DNA of 64,000 nt, from the NCBI GenBank assembly GCA_037576215.1, contig JBANDB010000008.1, positions 62,001 through 126,000 on the forward strand, read 5' to 3'. Every line of letters begins with the position of its first letter. Within the stretch, counting starts at the first letter, position 1. Under the pieces are notes generated by a model, which was given only the letters and a program-made list of their open reading frames with translations, ran no database searches and was not told where the DNA came from. This DNA comes from Armillaria gallica (Eukaryota > Basidiomycota > Agaricomycetes > Agaricales > Physalacriaceae). Of the stretch, positions 34,326 to 44,818 are shown in pieces. The position numbers and the translations under genes are program-made.

Positions 34326-36516
34326 GACTCGCCAACACCCTTTGATCCAACTCAAATCCAACTTCGATCTTGCATCGATCATGACTTCCTCCGTCCTCTA
34401 GCACCCCGTCCCACTATCACTGACGAGTTTATTATCTCTTATCCTCTTGACAGAAATATATATAAGGCTTAAGCCGGACTGCGAGATCGAGCAAGCCCGA
34501 TGGAAATTTTGGAGCGGCACGAACGTATAAATTTATAACACCACGCGCGGCGTCACGTATTAGATCCTATGACTATCCCCTCAGATATCAGATCACAAGG
34601 TGCGCATATTCGCAATCTAGTGCTTCTAAGGGGCTCACAACAGCTTTATTTCGTGTCTTCAGTGTCCTCAACACGACGGCCATCGAACCTTACGACAAGC
34701 CTCGCAAGAAAGGAAAGACTAACATTTGGCATGGCATGTTAAGCGAAAAAGCGATGCTCGTGGCTCGTCCATAGCTAGACTTGCCGAGGATGGGACAAAG
34801 AACAACCATGAATGTCGTCGAATGGATTTTCGTTGCCTGCTGACTCGCACTAAGCAAAACCGTGCAATGTGCTAATTGAAAATGGATTAACCTGCATCTC
34901 CGAAATCACCGTGGCCGTTGGCGTCAAACGCCATGGCGGATGGTGGGCGTCAACCATTACTGACCATACACCTATGTCAATCTGTACGTGAGCATCTTTC
35001 CCTCACACAGCTTTTCATTTCCTCATTTCTCAAATCGCAAACCAATATTAAGCTTGCTTTTCCTAGTGGGCGTTGCCATTCTAACTGTGCCGTACAAGGT
35101 ATATACGAGTTCGTTTCTTCCACGTACGTTTCATTATGCATATTATAGATAATTTTAGTTTAGCCGAATTCTCAAGAGTTTCTTCTGACATATCACGGCC
35201 ATGACAGTCAACGTCAGCATTAATGCCTCTCTTACTGTTTTCTGCCGTCGCTGGGCATACTGTTGCCATCGTCTACTCCCTCGGCATCGACAACAGTACC
35301 CTCGTCAAGTTCAGCATGACGGCAGTTCTTTCCTTGCCAACACGGGATGCTAGGTCTTCCACCAAGCTCAGAAGGACTCAGGGGCCTTGGCATAGACGAG
35401 ATATTGTGGTCATGTAAGAGTCAAGCATTCCGACTGCACATCTGCTGCTGCATGGGGATGATAATGGATTCGTCCCGAGAAATAGAAAGGACGCTACTCC
35501 GCTACTGGTGTTCAAAACCAATGCTCAGCAAAGCCCAGCTCCTTCCCTTCCTGGGTACGGACACCGTGATATACTACTCATGTTTTGTCTTGTTGCCTTC
35601 CCAAGAACAAAAGAGATCTCATCCCGGCGCCGTAACCATCTCCTTCGGATGAAAGTCTCAAGCTCCCGTTTCCCAACAAAGTATCCATAGATCCGCGTCT
35701 ACTGTTCAAGATGGCTAGCGCAGAATGAAGAATTGAAGTCTGGTGCGCGAAGGAAAATCTACGACGTATCGATCGCGGTAACTGTTCTCGAGGTATGTCA
35801 TATTCGTTATCTCCGATTCGTTTCCGCTCATGTGCGTATCTCGGTCATTGAGGATTGGCAACCACGAGAACACATACAATAGACTCGGAACATTTATGGG
35901 ATCCTGATACAAATATCTGCACCGGAAATCGGGAGAGAATTTCGCTGGAGATTTCTAAGACGTGATCATCTTGTTTCCTTTCCTCCTGTAAAAGTAGCTA
36001 ACGGCGCTCGGTAACAGCGCGAATCAAAGCACTCGAACTGCGCCATTCTAACTCGGAAACGTTCGCTACGACATCTACGTATCCCACTCAACTCTGCGCT
36101 ATGTGAGATCGTTCCGTCTGCGACTTTAGACGTCGAATTCCAAACGGAGGCACACTGGGGCTTCAAATAGGCTCGAAGTGGTGGAATCTGTGGACGTATT
36201 CTGGTATCGACCGGTTATACTCGACATCGGTTCTGATCCTAGGGCGCCGTGCGTCCGTTTCGTAGGATGCCACATAGCACTCGATGTGTTCCACATAGTC
36301 TACCCCGACGAGGTCATCCTGCATGCTATATCAGCCGTGTCTTGAGAGTTGCTTCAACACTCCATGACTTTGATGGTGAGCCAGGTGATATCCGTGCAGG
36401 TCACGATTACTTCAAGCGTCGCTTTTCGAAACTCGCCACTAAGGCTGGCCGGCAGCAGGAGAGGGAGACATAATCAGTGCGTTGGCCTAGATGCTGTGGT
36501 CGAGAAGTACCGAGGT

Positions 36517-36600
36517 TATGGGCGTAATAGTGTAAAAAAATTCCATGGTTTGGTAGCCGCAACACCCGTAATTCTGGTAGTCTCCTGCATACTAATTTTA
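36517..36600 (+). repeat. Hairpin-repeat family M, partial copy
   Basis: TATGGGCGTAATAGTGT and the following 60 bp match the interior and one end of the complete copy at 42260-42398. It directly joins the outer end of the Ngaro-like element. Confidence 0.55.
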
Positions 36601-36773
36601 TCGTGGTTATACTGTACAAAAATTACTAATTGGTCGACAAGTGTCAGACCCATCGTACGAGTTTACCGATCAAGCCCTTTCGGGCACAAGTCAAATTTGT
36701 GAGCCCTGCACCGTGTGTATGAGTGCTAATGGGTAATAGGACTGAAGGTACGAGAGGAGTGTACGCGGTGTTG

Positions 36774-39700
36774 TCACATAGACGGCGCTCGAGTGTCGAT
36801 CATAGCTTGTAGGATGACAGGGTTTTTCCGAATGTAAATCTTGAACGCCGCAGAGGACCATCGACCACGAGCTTGTATCAGATAAGGAAGCACCCCCTGC
36901 TCTGCTAAGTCTGTGGCTCCACCAGCACGCATTGACTGTCCTGCGATCCTACGGTCGGGGAAAATCTGGCGCAGCCTTTTCATGAACCAGGTGCGAGTAG
37001 GAACGGAACCGGTGGAAGTGACCCACAAGGCAGGGTGTACGATATGCTTTGCGTCTCTGAGAGTTAAGTATCGGCGGAAAACTGGGAGGGGATCAAAGGT
37101 GGGGTCATTGTCTCTCGGTATGATCACTTTGTTGCCTTCAAACGCGGTGTCGGCCTTATGAGCTGGCAAGAAAAAAGCATAGCCCTCAGGTATCCATTCG
37201 ACAGTGGTTCTTCAGACGATCTTTCTCCAATTTCGAGACTTCTTGGAGTCGGGCATGCTCAGTTCTGCGAGGCGTAGAAGACCGTTGAATCCAGTGACTA
37301 GCAGTGCAAGGAAAAGACAGTCGTCGTATTCTGAAGAGTGTCTGAGTTTGCTGATGGCATGCCGAATGTTATCGCGTGACAGAGGTGCCTTGCGCTTGAC
37401 CTCGGATCCTTTCAGCCGCTTGCACCCTTTCAGCGTGCGACTGACCATAGGTGAATTTCGGATTTCACGAATGTCAGGGAAGAAGTTCTCAAGGCGGTTG
37501 CAAATCCCTGAGAGGTAGGATGATACGGAATCAGGTTTAATGTGGGAAGACATGAAGACGACATAGTAACTCATTGTATTGTCGGTTGGTTTAACGGGAA
37601 AATTGTGAATTTTGCAGAATGTAATGTAGGAATTCAGTGCTGAGTTGTAGGGACCGAGGGAGGCAGTGTCGATTGCGGAGCCCAATGCAAGGCACCGCTC
37701 GTTATATAGTTTCTCCAGGGTCCAGGGCTCACGGACCCGCTGTCGAGACCCTGGAGTCACATCGATTAGCATTTCTTTGCCTCCAGCACGTCGCAAGGAG
37801 GCTTGAAAGGTAGGATTAACAAACGAGGAACCAAACTCCGGGCTTTCGAGAACTGGGAACGCGACATCGTTCTCGGAACCCGGTATGTGTAGCACCCTTA
37901 AGTCAATATCGTGACTGATCAAGATGTTGACAGCAGATTTTAGTATGGGATTGTAGGTTGGCGAGGCTCTGAGAGAGTTGAAGATGTCGACAGTGTTGGT
38001 GTTGTCTGTAAAGATGGTAACGCGCTTCCTCATTGCAGGAGATAGGTTGGTTGCAACCCAATGAATAGCAGCGCAAACACATAGAGCCTCGAAGAAGAAA
38101 ATGATTTCGTCAACGTCCGGTAGTTCAGGCGTGGGGCAGAAGAAACCACAGGCTATTCTTGGCAACCAGAAACCCATGCCGTCGAGGCATGCGTCACAAA
38201 GGATAGTCACTGTGGCATCGACAATAGGATCCCAATCCAAGGTGTCAAAGCAACAGATTCCATCAGACTTCTCGATGTGATTCGCGAGCCAACCCAAGTC
38301 GTCCTTGACGGCGTTGTTGAGAGCAATGCCTGCGAAAGGGTTCGTCTTTCCTTGCATCTTTGCATATATATTGCAGAGTCCAGGTTTCAACAAGGGGAAC
38401 ACGTTGAAGGACCAATTCGACCACCCTGCTATTTGCTGATATTCCTGCAAGTTGCGTCAATTGGAAGAGGCGAAGTGTCGGAGCGCTAGGACAAGATCGG
38501 CCTTGGAGTCTTTAGGCATAGTGGCAGTCATTGCGTTTGGGTTGACGTCAAACCCGATGATTACAAGCTGCAATCCATACAGTTGTTTCGGTTTGCTATG
38601 CGGCACCCCAAGACGGTCCCACAGTCTGAGGAGTTTTGTCTGCTTACAAGGATAGAAACTGTCATAGGGTTCATAGAAATCAAGGTTGTTCCACTTGTCA
38701 AAACTGAAGTCGTCATCAACGTAGCACCCTAAGTCGCTGATGTTCTCGATATTGATAGCAATCCATGTGATGAGCCCATTGACGCTGTACCAAACACGGC
38801 CAGAACCTCGCCCTCCGAAGTTGTTGTTGCGATCAATGCTCCTAATCAAGATTTCCTCCTTGCCAGCAGCTTTCTGCTTGCTGGTGAGGTATCCAGTCAT
38901 GACAACCTGCTTCAGCTGCCACAATGGATGCATCGGACACAGTCTGTAGGCTTTTGACACGTCAGATTTGAAGACCACCAGAGTTTTCTGTGCATTGGCT
39001 GGAGATTCTCGTCGAAAATGCAGGATGGCCGCGAACAGAGTATGAAGACTGTCAAGTCGCGAGCCCGCTATGTCTGAGTGACGAATCATGCAGTTCGGTG
39101 AGAAAGGACCCACAGACATGTTGGAGACCATGCGGAAATCCTCTGAATGGGGTTTAGGAACCGCATGCACAGGGGTACTATACATTCCTGGCAAAAGATC
39201 TGATCCAAATGGCTGGGAGAAACGTCCAGCTGCAACTTCCTCATCCCTGTATCTGGCGATGAACTGCTGTTCCATCTCAGACCGGGGACTCATCCTTGCG
39301 TTATCCCAAGTGACTGGGAACTCCTCGTCATGTTGGGTATCAGCCCATGGCCAGAAACCTTCACGGAGCGCGACCATGACAGATTGAACAAACTCTGGGT
39401 TGGGATGTGTTTTGAGATATCCCTCCAACACGTTGATATTGATTGGAGTTGTGATTGCGAACAGCTGTGGATGATCTTTGATTGTGTGGACTGCCTCCAC
39501 ATTCACAAACTCCTTGGCTGGAGGTCGTGGCACCGGCAATTCAGTCTCTGTACATCCGGCGGCCTGACTCTGTCCCATGTCCGATTCTGAAAAGACAAAC
39601 CCGCGTTTGTAACGAGGTACAAAACTCATCTCTCCTTCCTCCCAATCCCCCCCCTTTCCCCTCCTCTCAAACCTTCCCCTCTCTCCTAGCACCCCAATCT

Positions 39701-40292
39701 TCTCATTTTCTGCCAGGGCAAGCAGAGACAAGGTGTCCTCCTTTGCAGCTGGAACAGACATGCCGATATCTGCACATTCCGTCTGAAGAGGGGCAGACCC
39801 CTGCATTCCAACGTCTGCATGCGTCAAGACTTCGGGCTCGGTCGCTGCTCTTCCGCTTGGACTTTTGCTCCCCCCGACGCTCTTCAAACTCTTGGTAGGC
39901 CATGCCAGCTGGGGAGATGTGCGACCGTTCAAGATCTCTGAACTTGTCGGTGTCAGAGAGGAGGATATTCCTGCACCTCCCAAATCGGTTTCGAATAGCT
40001 CGGTCGAGGACAAACACGTGGCAATGGAGGGGGATGGCAGTGGTCCTGAAGAGTGAGGACACGTATTGTTGATAGAGAGCAAGTTCTCGGAAGCAATGCG
40101 GGAAAGCAAGGAGAATGGCTTGTGTGTACGTGTGCCATGCTGTGGTCCACTCATCCACGTTACTGATGACTTTCTTTGGCTTGGAAGGGTCCGACATGCT
40201 TTCCGCGAGTCGAATAGAAATCCCTTCAGATATTTCGTGAGTGTGGACTTCGTTGATGGAGGTTGAATGGTCTGCTGCAAAGACGGCGTCAA
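36774..40292 (-). pseudogene. Ngaro-like pol: reverse transcriptase, RNase H, tyrosine recombinase (two in-frame TGA)
   Basis: One reading frame carries all three enzymes. Reverse transcriptase: FKSDVSKAYRLCPMHP and catalytic YVDD (38712-38723). RNase H: DACLDGMGFW, a Glu in FFFEALCV and FTDNTNT; the usual final Asp of the VAD motif is Phe (NDVAFP). Tyrosine recombinase: first Arg in GLLRLAELS, then GQSMRAGG, where the His of HxxR is Gln, then GRW, and the nucleophile Tyr in KIYIRKNP (36834-36836). The frame is cut by TGA at 38457-38459 (before RNLQEYQQIAGW) and at 37212-37214 (inside the recombinase). No frameshifts were seen. Roughly the first 590 nt overlap gag and are probably not pol; no clear start codon was found. 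Confidence 0.85.
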
Positions 40293-41046
40293 GATTGACA
40301 GCTTTCCCTGCCAAGAGGGCGAGCCATTGTTCCTCTGGGAACTCTGGGCACTCGGGAGAGTTGGTGAGGCTTCGTTTCACTGCTTTGAGGTCAATGGTGT
40401 AATTCTCAACAAGCTCAAGGGTTCGCTGCAAGTCGGGATGGAGGAGTGCCCTGCTAATCTCTCGAACAGGGTGCCACGGGAACAATGATTCGTTGATCCG
40501 AGGTCTTTTTGCTGGTCCTGGTCCATCATCAGCGTCGTCCCCTTCATCTGATACTTCTCCTCACTCGGAGTCTCCATCTCCTCCATCCTCTCCATCATCC
40601 TCCTCTTCAATGAAATCGGCAGCTCGAGGTCGTCCTGGTCTCCCCGCTTCCGTTTCATTCCTAACTCTTGCACAGACTTGATTTTCTCCTTCCTGGTGGA
40701 GAATTCGCTGCTCGTTCTCATGGTTGTCAAGCATTTCGACGTAGATGCGAAGGGCATTGTTGAAATCGTCGTCATGCCCTGGTCTGGCGTTGAAGAAATT
40801 GGTGAGCACCCGGATGATTTGTGGAAGGACATCTGGTTTCGAAGTGTTAATGCCGGTGCGGTAATCCTTGACAATAGCGTCGCACCGAATAGTGACCTGG
40901 GCCTGGGGCGCGTCGGGAGGAGCTGGCGATCCCTCAGGTTCATGGGATGGTCTGACGTTGCCAGTAGAGGTGGTCTGCTGAGTCGCACTTCCAGAGACGG
41001 GTGTGTTGCCTGAAGGTTGGGTGGATGCATTAGAGCCAGAGGACAT
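39703..41046 (-). pseudogene. Ngaro-like gag (one in-frame TGA)
   Basis: Starts at ATG 41046. A low-complexity Ser/Thr/Gln N-terminus is followed by a helical part (NNALRIYVEMLDNHENEQR), an acidic hinge and a basic KRPR patch. The C-terminus has a Cys/His cluster (CRRWNAGVCP, CRYRHVCSSC, HLVSACP) of the type seen in gag-like ORFs of fungal tyrosine-recombinase retrotransposons. TGA at 40561-40563 interrupts the frame after residue 161; the same frame then runs open to 39703, about 447 codons in all. The TGA reads as CGA-to-TGA. Gag and pol are in different frames and overlap. Confidence 0.75.
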
Positions 41047-41510
41047 AGTCAAGTTGCTTGGTTAGATGAGTCTTTGAGACGATGAATAAACGTGTTTATT
41101 AACAGTACGAAACGAAATCAGTGCTCTGTCGGGAGCACGGTGAGTTAACATGAAATTTTCTACATAAATTGAAAGAGATACGCACCTGGTGGTTCAGCGA
41201 GAGCGACAGGTGCTCGAGCTGAGACTGCCAGGTACTTATAGTCCGAGAGAAAAGAAAGACACGGGGAGGAAAGCTGGATGCCCGTTTAGTCCCGTGAATC
41301 CTCAAGCTGTGGCGTGCACTCACTGGTGAGACGGCCAAGACTCCCGAGGGGAGGCTCCCGTGGGGAGGCTGAGACCGCACATCCTGAATGTGGAAATACG
41401 CGCGTTGGAGCGGCCGACGCTGTGAACGAGCGTGAGGAAAGGCAGAGGACTCGAAAACAAGTAGCCCTTACCAATTAGACTTGTGTAAATAAATCTTTAA
41501 ACCCGATTAA

Positions 41511-41658
41511 GTACAGGTAGTGCCGGAACTGACGTTATGGCAGGTACTTTTTTGACCGCAGTCGGTTCTTTCACCATCTCCAGGTACCTTCTGACACGGA
41601 CATAGGCGCTACGCCTATGTCTAATATTATCGTGGTTATACTGTACAAAAATTATTGA
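41511..41658 (-). repeat. 148-bp tandem unit, copy 1 (repeat family R)
   Basis: Unit begins GTACAGGTAGTGCC and ends with the 27-bp repeat TATCGTGGTTATACTGTACA... plus ATTGA. It contains a 10-bp perfect hairpin, GACATAGGCG-CTA-CGCCTATGTC (41599-41621). Copy 2 follows directly. Related copies in the opposite orientation are at 42891 and 56819. Confidence 0.8.
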
Positions 41659-41774
41659 GTACAGGTAGTGCCAGAACTGACGTTATGGCATGTACTTTTT
41701 GCACGCACTCGGTTGTTTCGCCATCTCCAGGTGCCTTTTGACACGGATACAGGCACTACGCCTACATCTAATAT
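41659..41774 (-). repeat. 148-bp tandem unit, copy 2 (partial)
   Basis: Starts exactly 148 bp after copy 1 with the same GTACAGGTAGTGCC. It ends after TCTAATAT without the 27-bp tail. The hairpin arms have drifted here. Confidence 0.8.
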
Positions 41775-42259
41775 CTAATAGCAATTGTCGCCTCACCACA
41801 AGGGCCGTAACAAGCCGCTTGCCAGTACTTTTGTATAAAAGGTTCTGGCAGATCCGTGAACTGCCACGGCAAGTCCGTAGCTTGAATCAAGCTCGAATGA
41901 ATAATATTAGGGCACTCTAATAAGCACAAAATCAAAGAGTCATTTGTGAAGGAACCGAAAGGGAGGAGACAACTTCGCGAATTGAACAAGAAAAATTCGA
42001 AAATGTTAGGCTCGTGACAGTGACGGTTCGTCGCCTGGTACCGTGGGAAATACAAGGGAAATATGAATGCAATGCGAATAAGGACAAACATGGTAAGGAA
42101 GCTGTCGTCCATGGCCCTATAGAGGTGGATGTCGTCAGTTAATAGTGTCCGTTGAGGTTGTCCTTGAAGTACTTGAGAATTTGAAGTGAAGTGGCAGAGG
42201 GATGTTGTCAGACATCGTTAAATAGGAGTCGCAGGAACGGAACGTGAAGCCAACCCTAG

Positions 42260-42398
42260 TACCTGGGGAACAAACACTACATCAAAATAAGTAGTGCGGG
42301 AGACTACAAGAAGTACTGAAGTTGCGCCTACGAAACCAAGGAATTTTTGTACATTATTACGCCCATATAATTTTGACATAGTGTTTGTCCCCCAGGTA
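42260..42398. mobile_element. MITE-like hairpin element M, complete copy (139 bp)
   Basis: Terminal inverted repeats of 29 bp (42260-42288 and 42370-42398) differ at two or three positions; the outer part reads TACCTGGGG and ends CCCAGGTA. The flanking ACCCTAG and CTAGGGT extend the pairing. The interior contains GAATTTTTGTACATTATT, found in reverse complement at 52964 and in variant form at 36517. No coding capacity; transposase family unknown. Confidence 0.65.
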
Positions 42399-42890
42399 GA
42401 TTCCTAGGGTCAGTTTCGTGAGTCATGATTCCCATATGCATTTATAAATGTGCGACGACTTGCCTCTGTCACTTTCAAATTCTCAAGTACTCTAAAGTAT
42501 ATCCCAACGGCCACTTTAACCAACGGGACCACCACCTCTAGGCCCTAGAGCCAAGCGCGGCAACGGCCTTGAACCATGTTCGCGCGCATTCCCATTGTAT
42601 GTCCCATAGTGTGGCATGTCAGGCGACTGCCGAAAAGCCTAACAGTTTCGAAAAGTTCTTGTTTGTCTGCTCCTTTTCTCTTCCTTGACAAACGACTTCA
42701 TCAACTTTTTGCGTATTAGAATGTCCATCCATTTGAACTTCGGATATGGTGTGCGGCAATTCCCAGATCTACCCAAACCTTGTACTTAACAGTACTTGCG
42801 AGTGGTTCCTTACATTTCTTGTAGTGAAGCGACAATTACTGATAGATCTTAGATCTTAGATGTTGGCATAGGTGGGCCGCTATCCTTGTC

Positions 42891-42993
42891 GGAAGGTACC
42901 TGGAGATGATGAAACAACTAGGTGCGTTCAAACTTCAAACAAGTACCTGGAATAATGTAGATCGCGTACTACCTGTAGTATAACCACGATATG
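42891..42993 (+). repeat. Repeat family R, opposite orientation
   Basis: GGAAGGTACCTGGAGATGAT, then AAGTACCTGG and CTACCTGTAGTATAACCACGA; a diverged reverse-complement relative of 41511-41658. Confidence 0.6.
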
Positions 42994-43919
42994 AAGTGTA
43001 ATATCCCAGCATACCGACAGCAACTGATACTGCCATGCTTTGGGTCATAATGGCCACCGTGGAAGGTACATTGTGCTCTATTTAGCTTTCGTAGGACATC
43101 GATCATTAACATCCCCCCCTTGAGAGTGAGTGCTCTTTCTACCGCTCCATCACCCCCTTTTCCTCATCCACGACGTGCACTCAATATTGTCCCATCATCT
43201 CTCCCCCCGGTATCATTCTCCGGACCAATCTTGAGAGCGCGACGTTGCTCTGACCTTTAGTTTCGCTTCTTTCAATTTCTGTTTGTGCACAATCTGACTT
43301 CTTCTTTTTCTTTCCCTCTTCTATTTCTACGCTTTCGTCATCAAAATGCATCTTAGTTCTATTATATCTAGTAACGTACGCTTTTTTCTCCTTGTACCTC
43401 TTTGATACCGTCTGATTTTTGAGCAGATCCGCGCTGCTATCCTTCGATTGCTATGCCCCTTGGCTTTCTGTAACATTTATGTGCTATTCACGATCCTGCG
43501 AACATCACTATTTCTGTCCCATTACATCAATTTCACTATCACTTGCATTATCAGTATTCAAACAGCGATGTGGGACGACAGCATGGCAACCAGGTTCTTC
43601 TGCCTAGACAAATACGATGAAATTAGCTCCGGCTGCTAACGAGTCCACTCTGATGCTGTGAACATTCTGTTTACCGGCGTGCATGATGCATGTTTTGAAG
43701 GCACGTCTTCATACTGAGCAGAGGCTAGCAGAGCCAGGGCATCACCGAGACGAAGATACATACGCACGTGATTCCTTTGAACTTTTGAAGAGTGTCGAAA
43801 TCCTGGAAATAGAATTAGCAAATAATGCAGCCGAAATCAGACACGAACCTTGATACCCTTGAGTGCCTTGCGGGCAAAGAGGTGCATGACGATGTAAAGA
43901 GATACATCGAATCCCGATG

Positions 43920-44150
43920 CGGGTGTGCTCGCCTTTGGCTTCGCGGCGTGCAGCGTATACGTGGTAGGAGGGAAGGGATGTCACGCGATCGTGACGGCCG
44001 ATGCGGCGTCGGCCCGATGTTCGGATGTTGCTGCCACTCGGTGCTCGCCTTTGGCTCGCGGCGCGGCGCGATGCTCGGGTGTGCTCTTCTGGCTCTCTGC
44101 TCGCCTCCGGCTCGGTTAGCTCGCCTTCGGCTCACGGCCCGTTCTCGCGA
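43920..44150. repeat. GC-rich degenerate repeat
   Basis: The phrase GCTCGCCTTTGGCT recurs with variants at 43928, 44043, 44098 and 44119, inside a patch far richer in GC and CpG than its surroundings. Open frames cover it on the plus strand, but the amino-acid sequence looks like a by-product of composition. Confidence 0.45.
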
Positions 44151-44818
44151 GTTCGGTCCCTATTGTCTCATCAGGGAAATTCCTTCTCAAGAAGAACGAG
44201 CAGACCTGGCTTTAGTAGGCTAGCACAGCATACACCCCTGCTATTGATAGCTGCGCAGGAGTTCTGCTGCGTTTGGTGCTGTACCCAATGAAACATAGAC
44301 GGCAGTATTTCTCACTGACAGAGTTACCGAAACCTTGCTCTGCCCTGTTTTGAAGTTCCGATTTCGCGGTACAGCTTCTCAAGCAGCCTTACGGATTGAA
44401 TTGTAAAGGAATTTCAATCTCTTGTGGTTCTGTATTGTTCTTTTCGCTTTCTAAAGCTTATGCTAGTTGTTAAAGGGACGTCCATTCGATACAGATGGGA
44501 TTTAATCGTTGCCTGGGTTCTACATTCTTAACTATGAAGGAAGGAATATCGTCCGCCCAGGCATGCTGACGCAACACCCAAGGTGAGACTATAACACCTC
44601 ATATCACAGTATGTTAACAGTTACCTTGAGGACGAACACTGTTGAGGACGCAGTCTATTGCATTCAACGTAAAATTAGCCCTTACGAGCGCCTATTTGCG
44701 GGCCTAGGACGGTCTACACCGAGCCGCCGTCGCCGCTTCCAGGCTCCAGCAACGTGATCTCTGGCACATGTCTGTGTATATACCTTCGCATCGTTATCAG
44801 CATCCATCACCAACGAGC

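Larger units (their letters stand above)
29931..36516. other. Gene-free interval with decayed dispersed repeats
   Basis: No convincing gene. Pieces of at least two dispersed repeat families occur here (listed separately). The remaining frames are short and without motifs. Confidence 0.45.
36599..41774 (-). mobile_element. Ngaro-like tyrosine-recombinase retrotransposon (decayed)
   Basis: Coding strand minus. It has a gag-like ORF with a Cys/His cluster, then one long pol frame with reverse transcriptase (YVDD), RNase H and tyrosine recombinase, but no integrase and no LTRs. That combination is found in the DIRS/Ngaro order; Ngaro elements are known from mushroom genomes. The 27-bp TATCGTGGTTATACTGTACA... 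is a direct repeat at 36599-36625 and 41629-41655, outside the ORFs on both sides, which fits the split direct repeats of Ngaro rather than DIRS inverted ends. A tandem 148-bp unit lies at the 5' side. Exact outer ends are not certain. Three in-frame TGA codons and a replaced catalytic residue show it is dead. Confidence 0.8.
41775..44767. other. No gene recognised; contains small repeats
   Basis: Holds hairpin repeat M (42260-42398), a family R copy (42891-42993) and a GC-rich degenerate repeat (43920-44150). The remaining frames are short and without motifs. Confidence 0.45.

Noticed and set aside
34440..34540. TATATATAAGG followed by a short ATG frame as a promoter and gene
   Set aside because: The frame ends after about a dozen codons and nothing downstream looks coding.
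36599..41774. Calling the tyrosine-recombinase element DIRS-like
   Set aside because: The terminal repeat found is direct on both sides and no inverted terminal repeats or internal complementary region were seen, so Ngaro-like fits better, though the ends are not fully resolved.
44768..44818. Upstream ATG at 44768 as the MYND gene start
   Set aside because: In frame and possible, but its context (C at -3) is weaker than that of 44819 (A at -3); kept as an alternative only.
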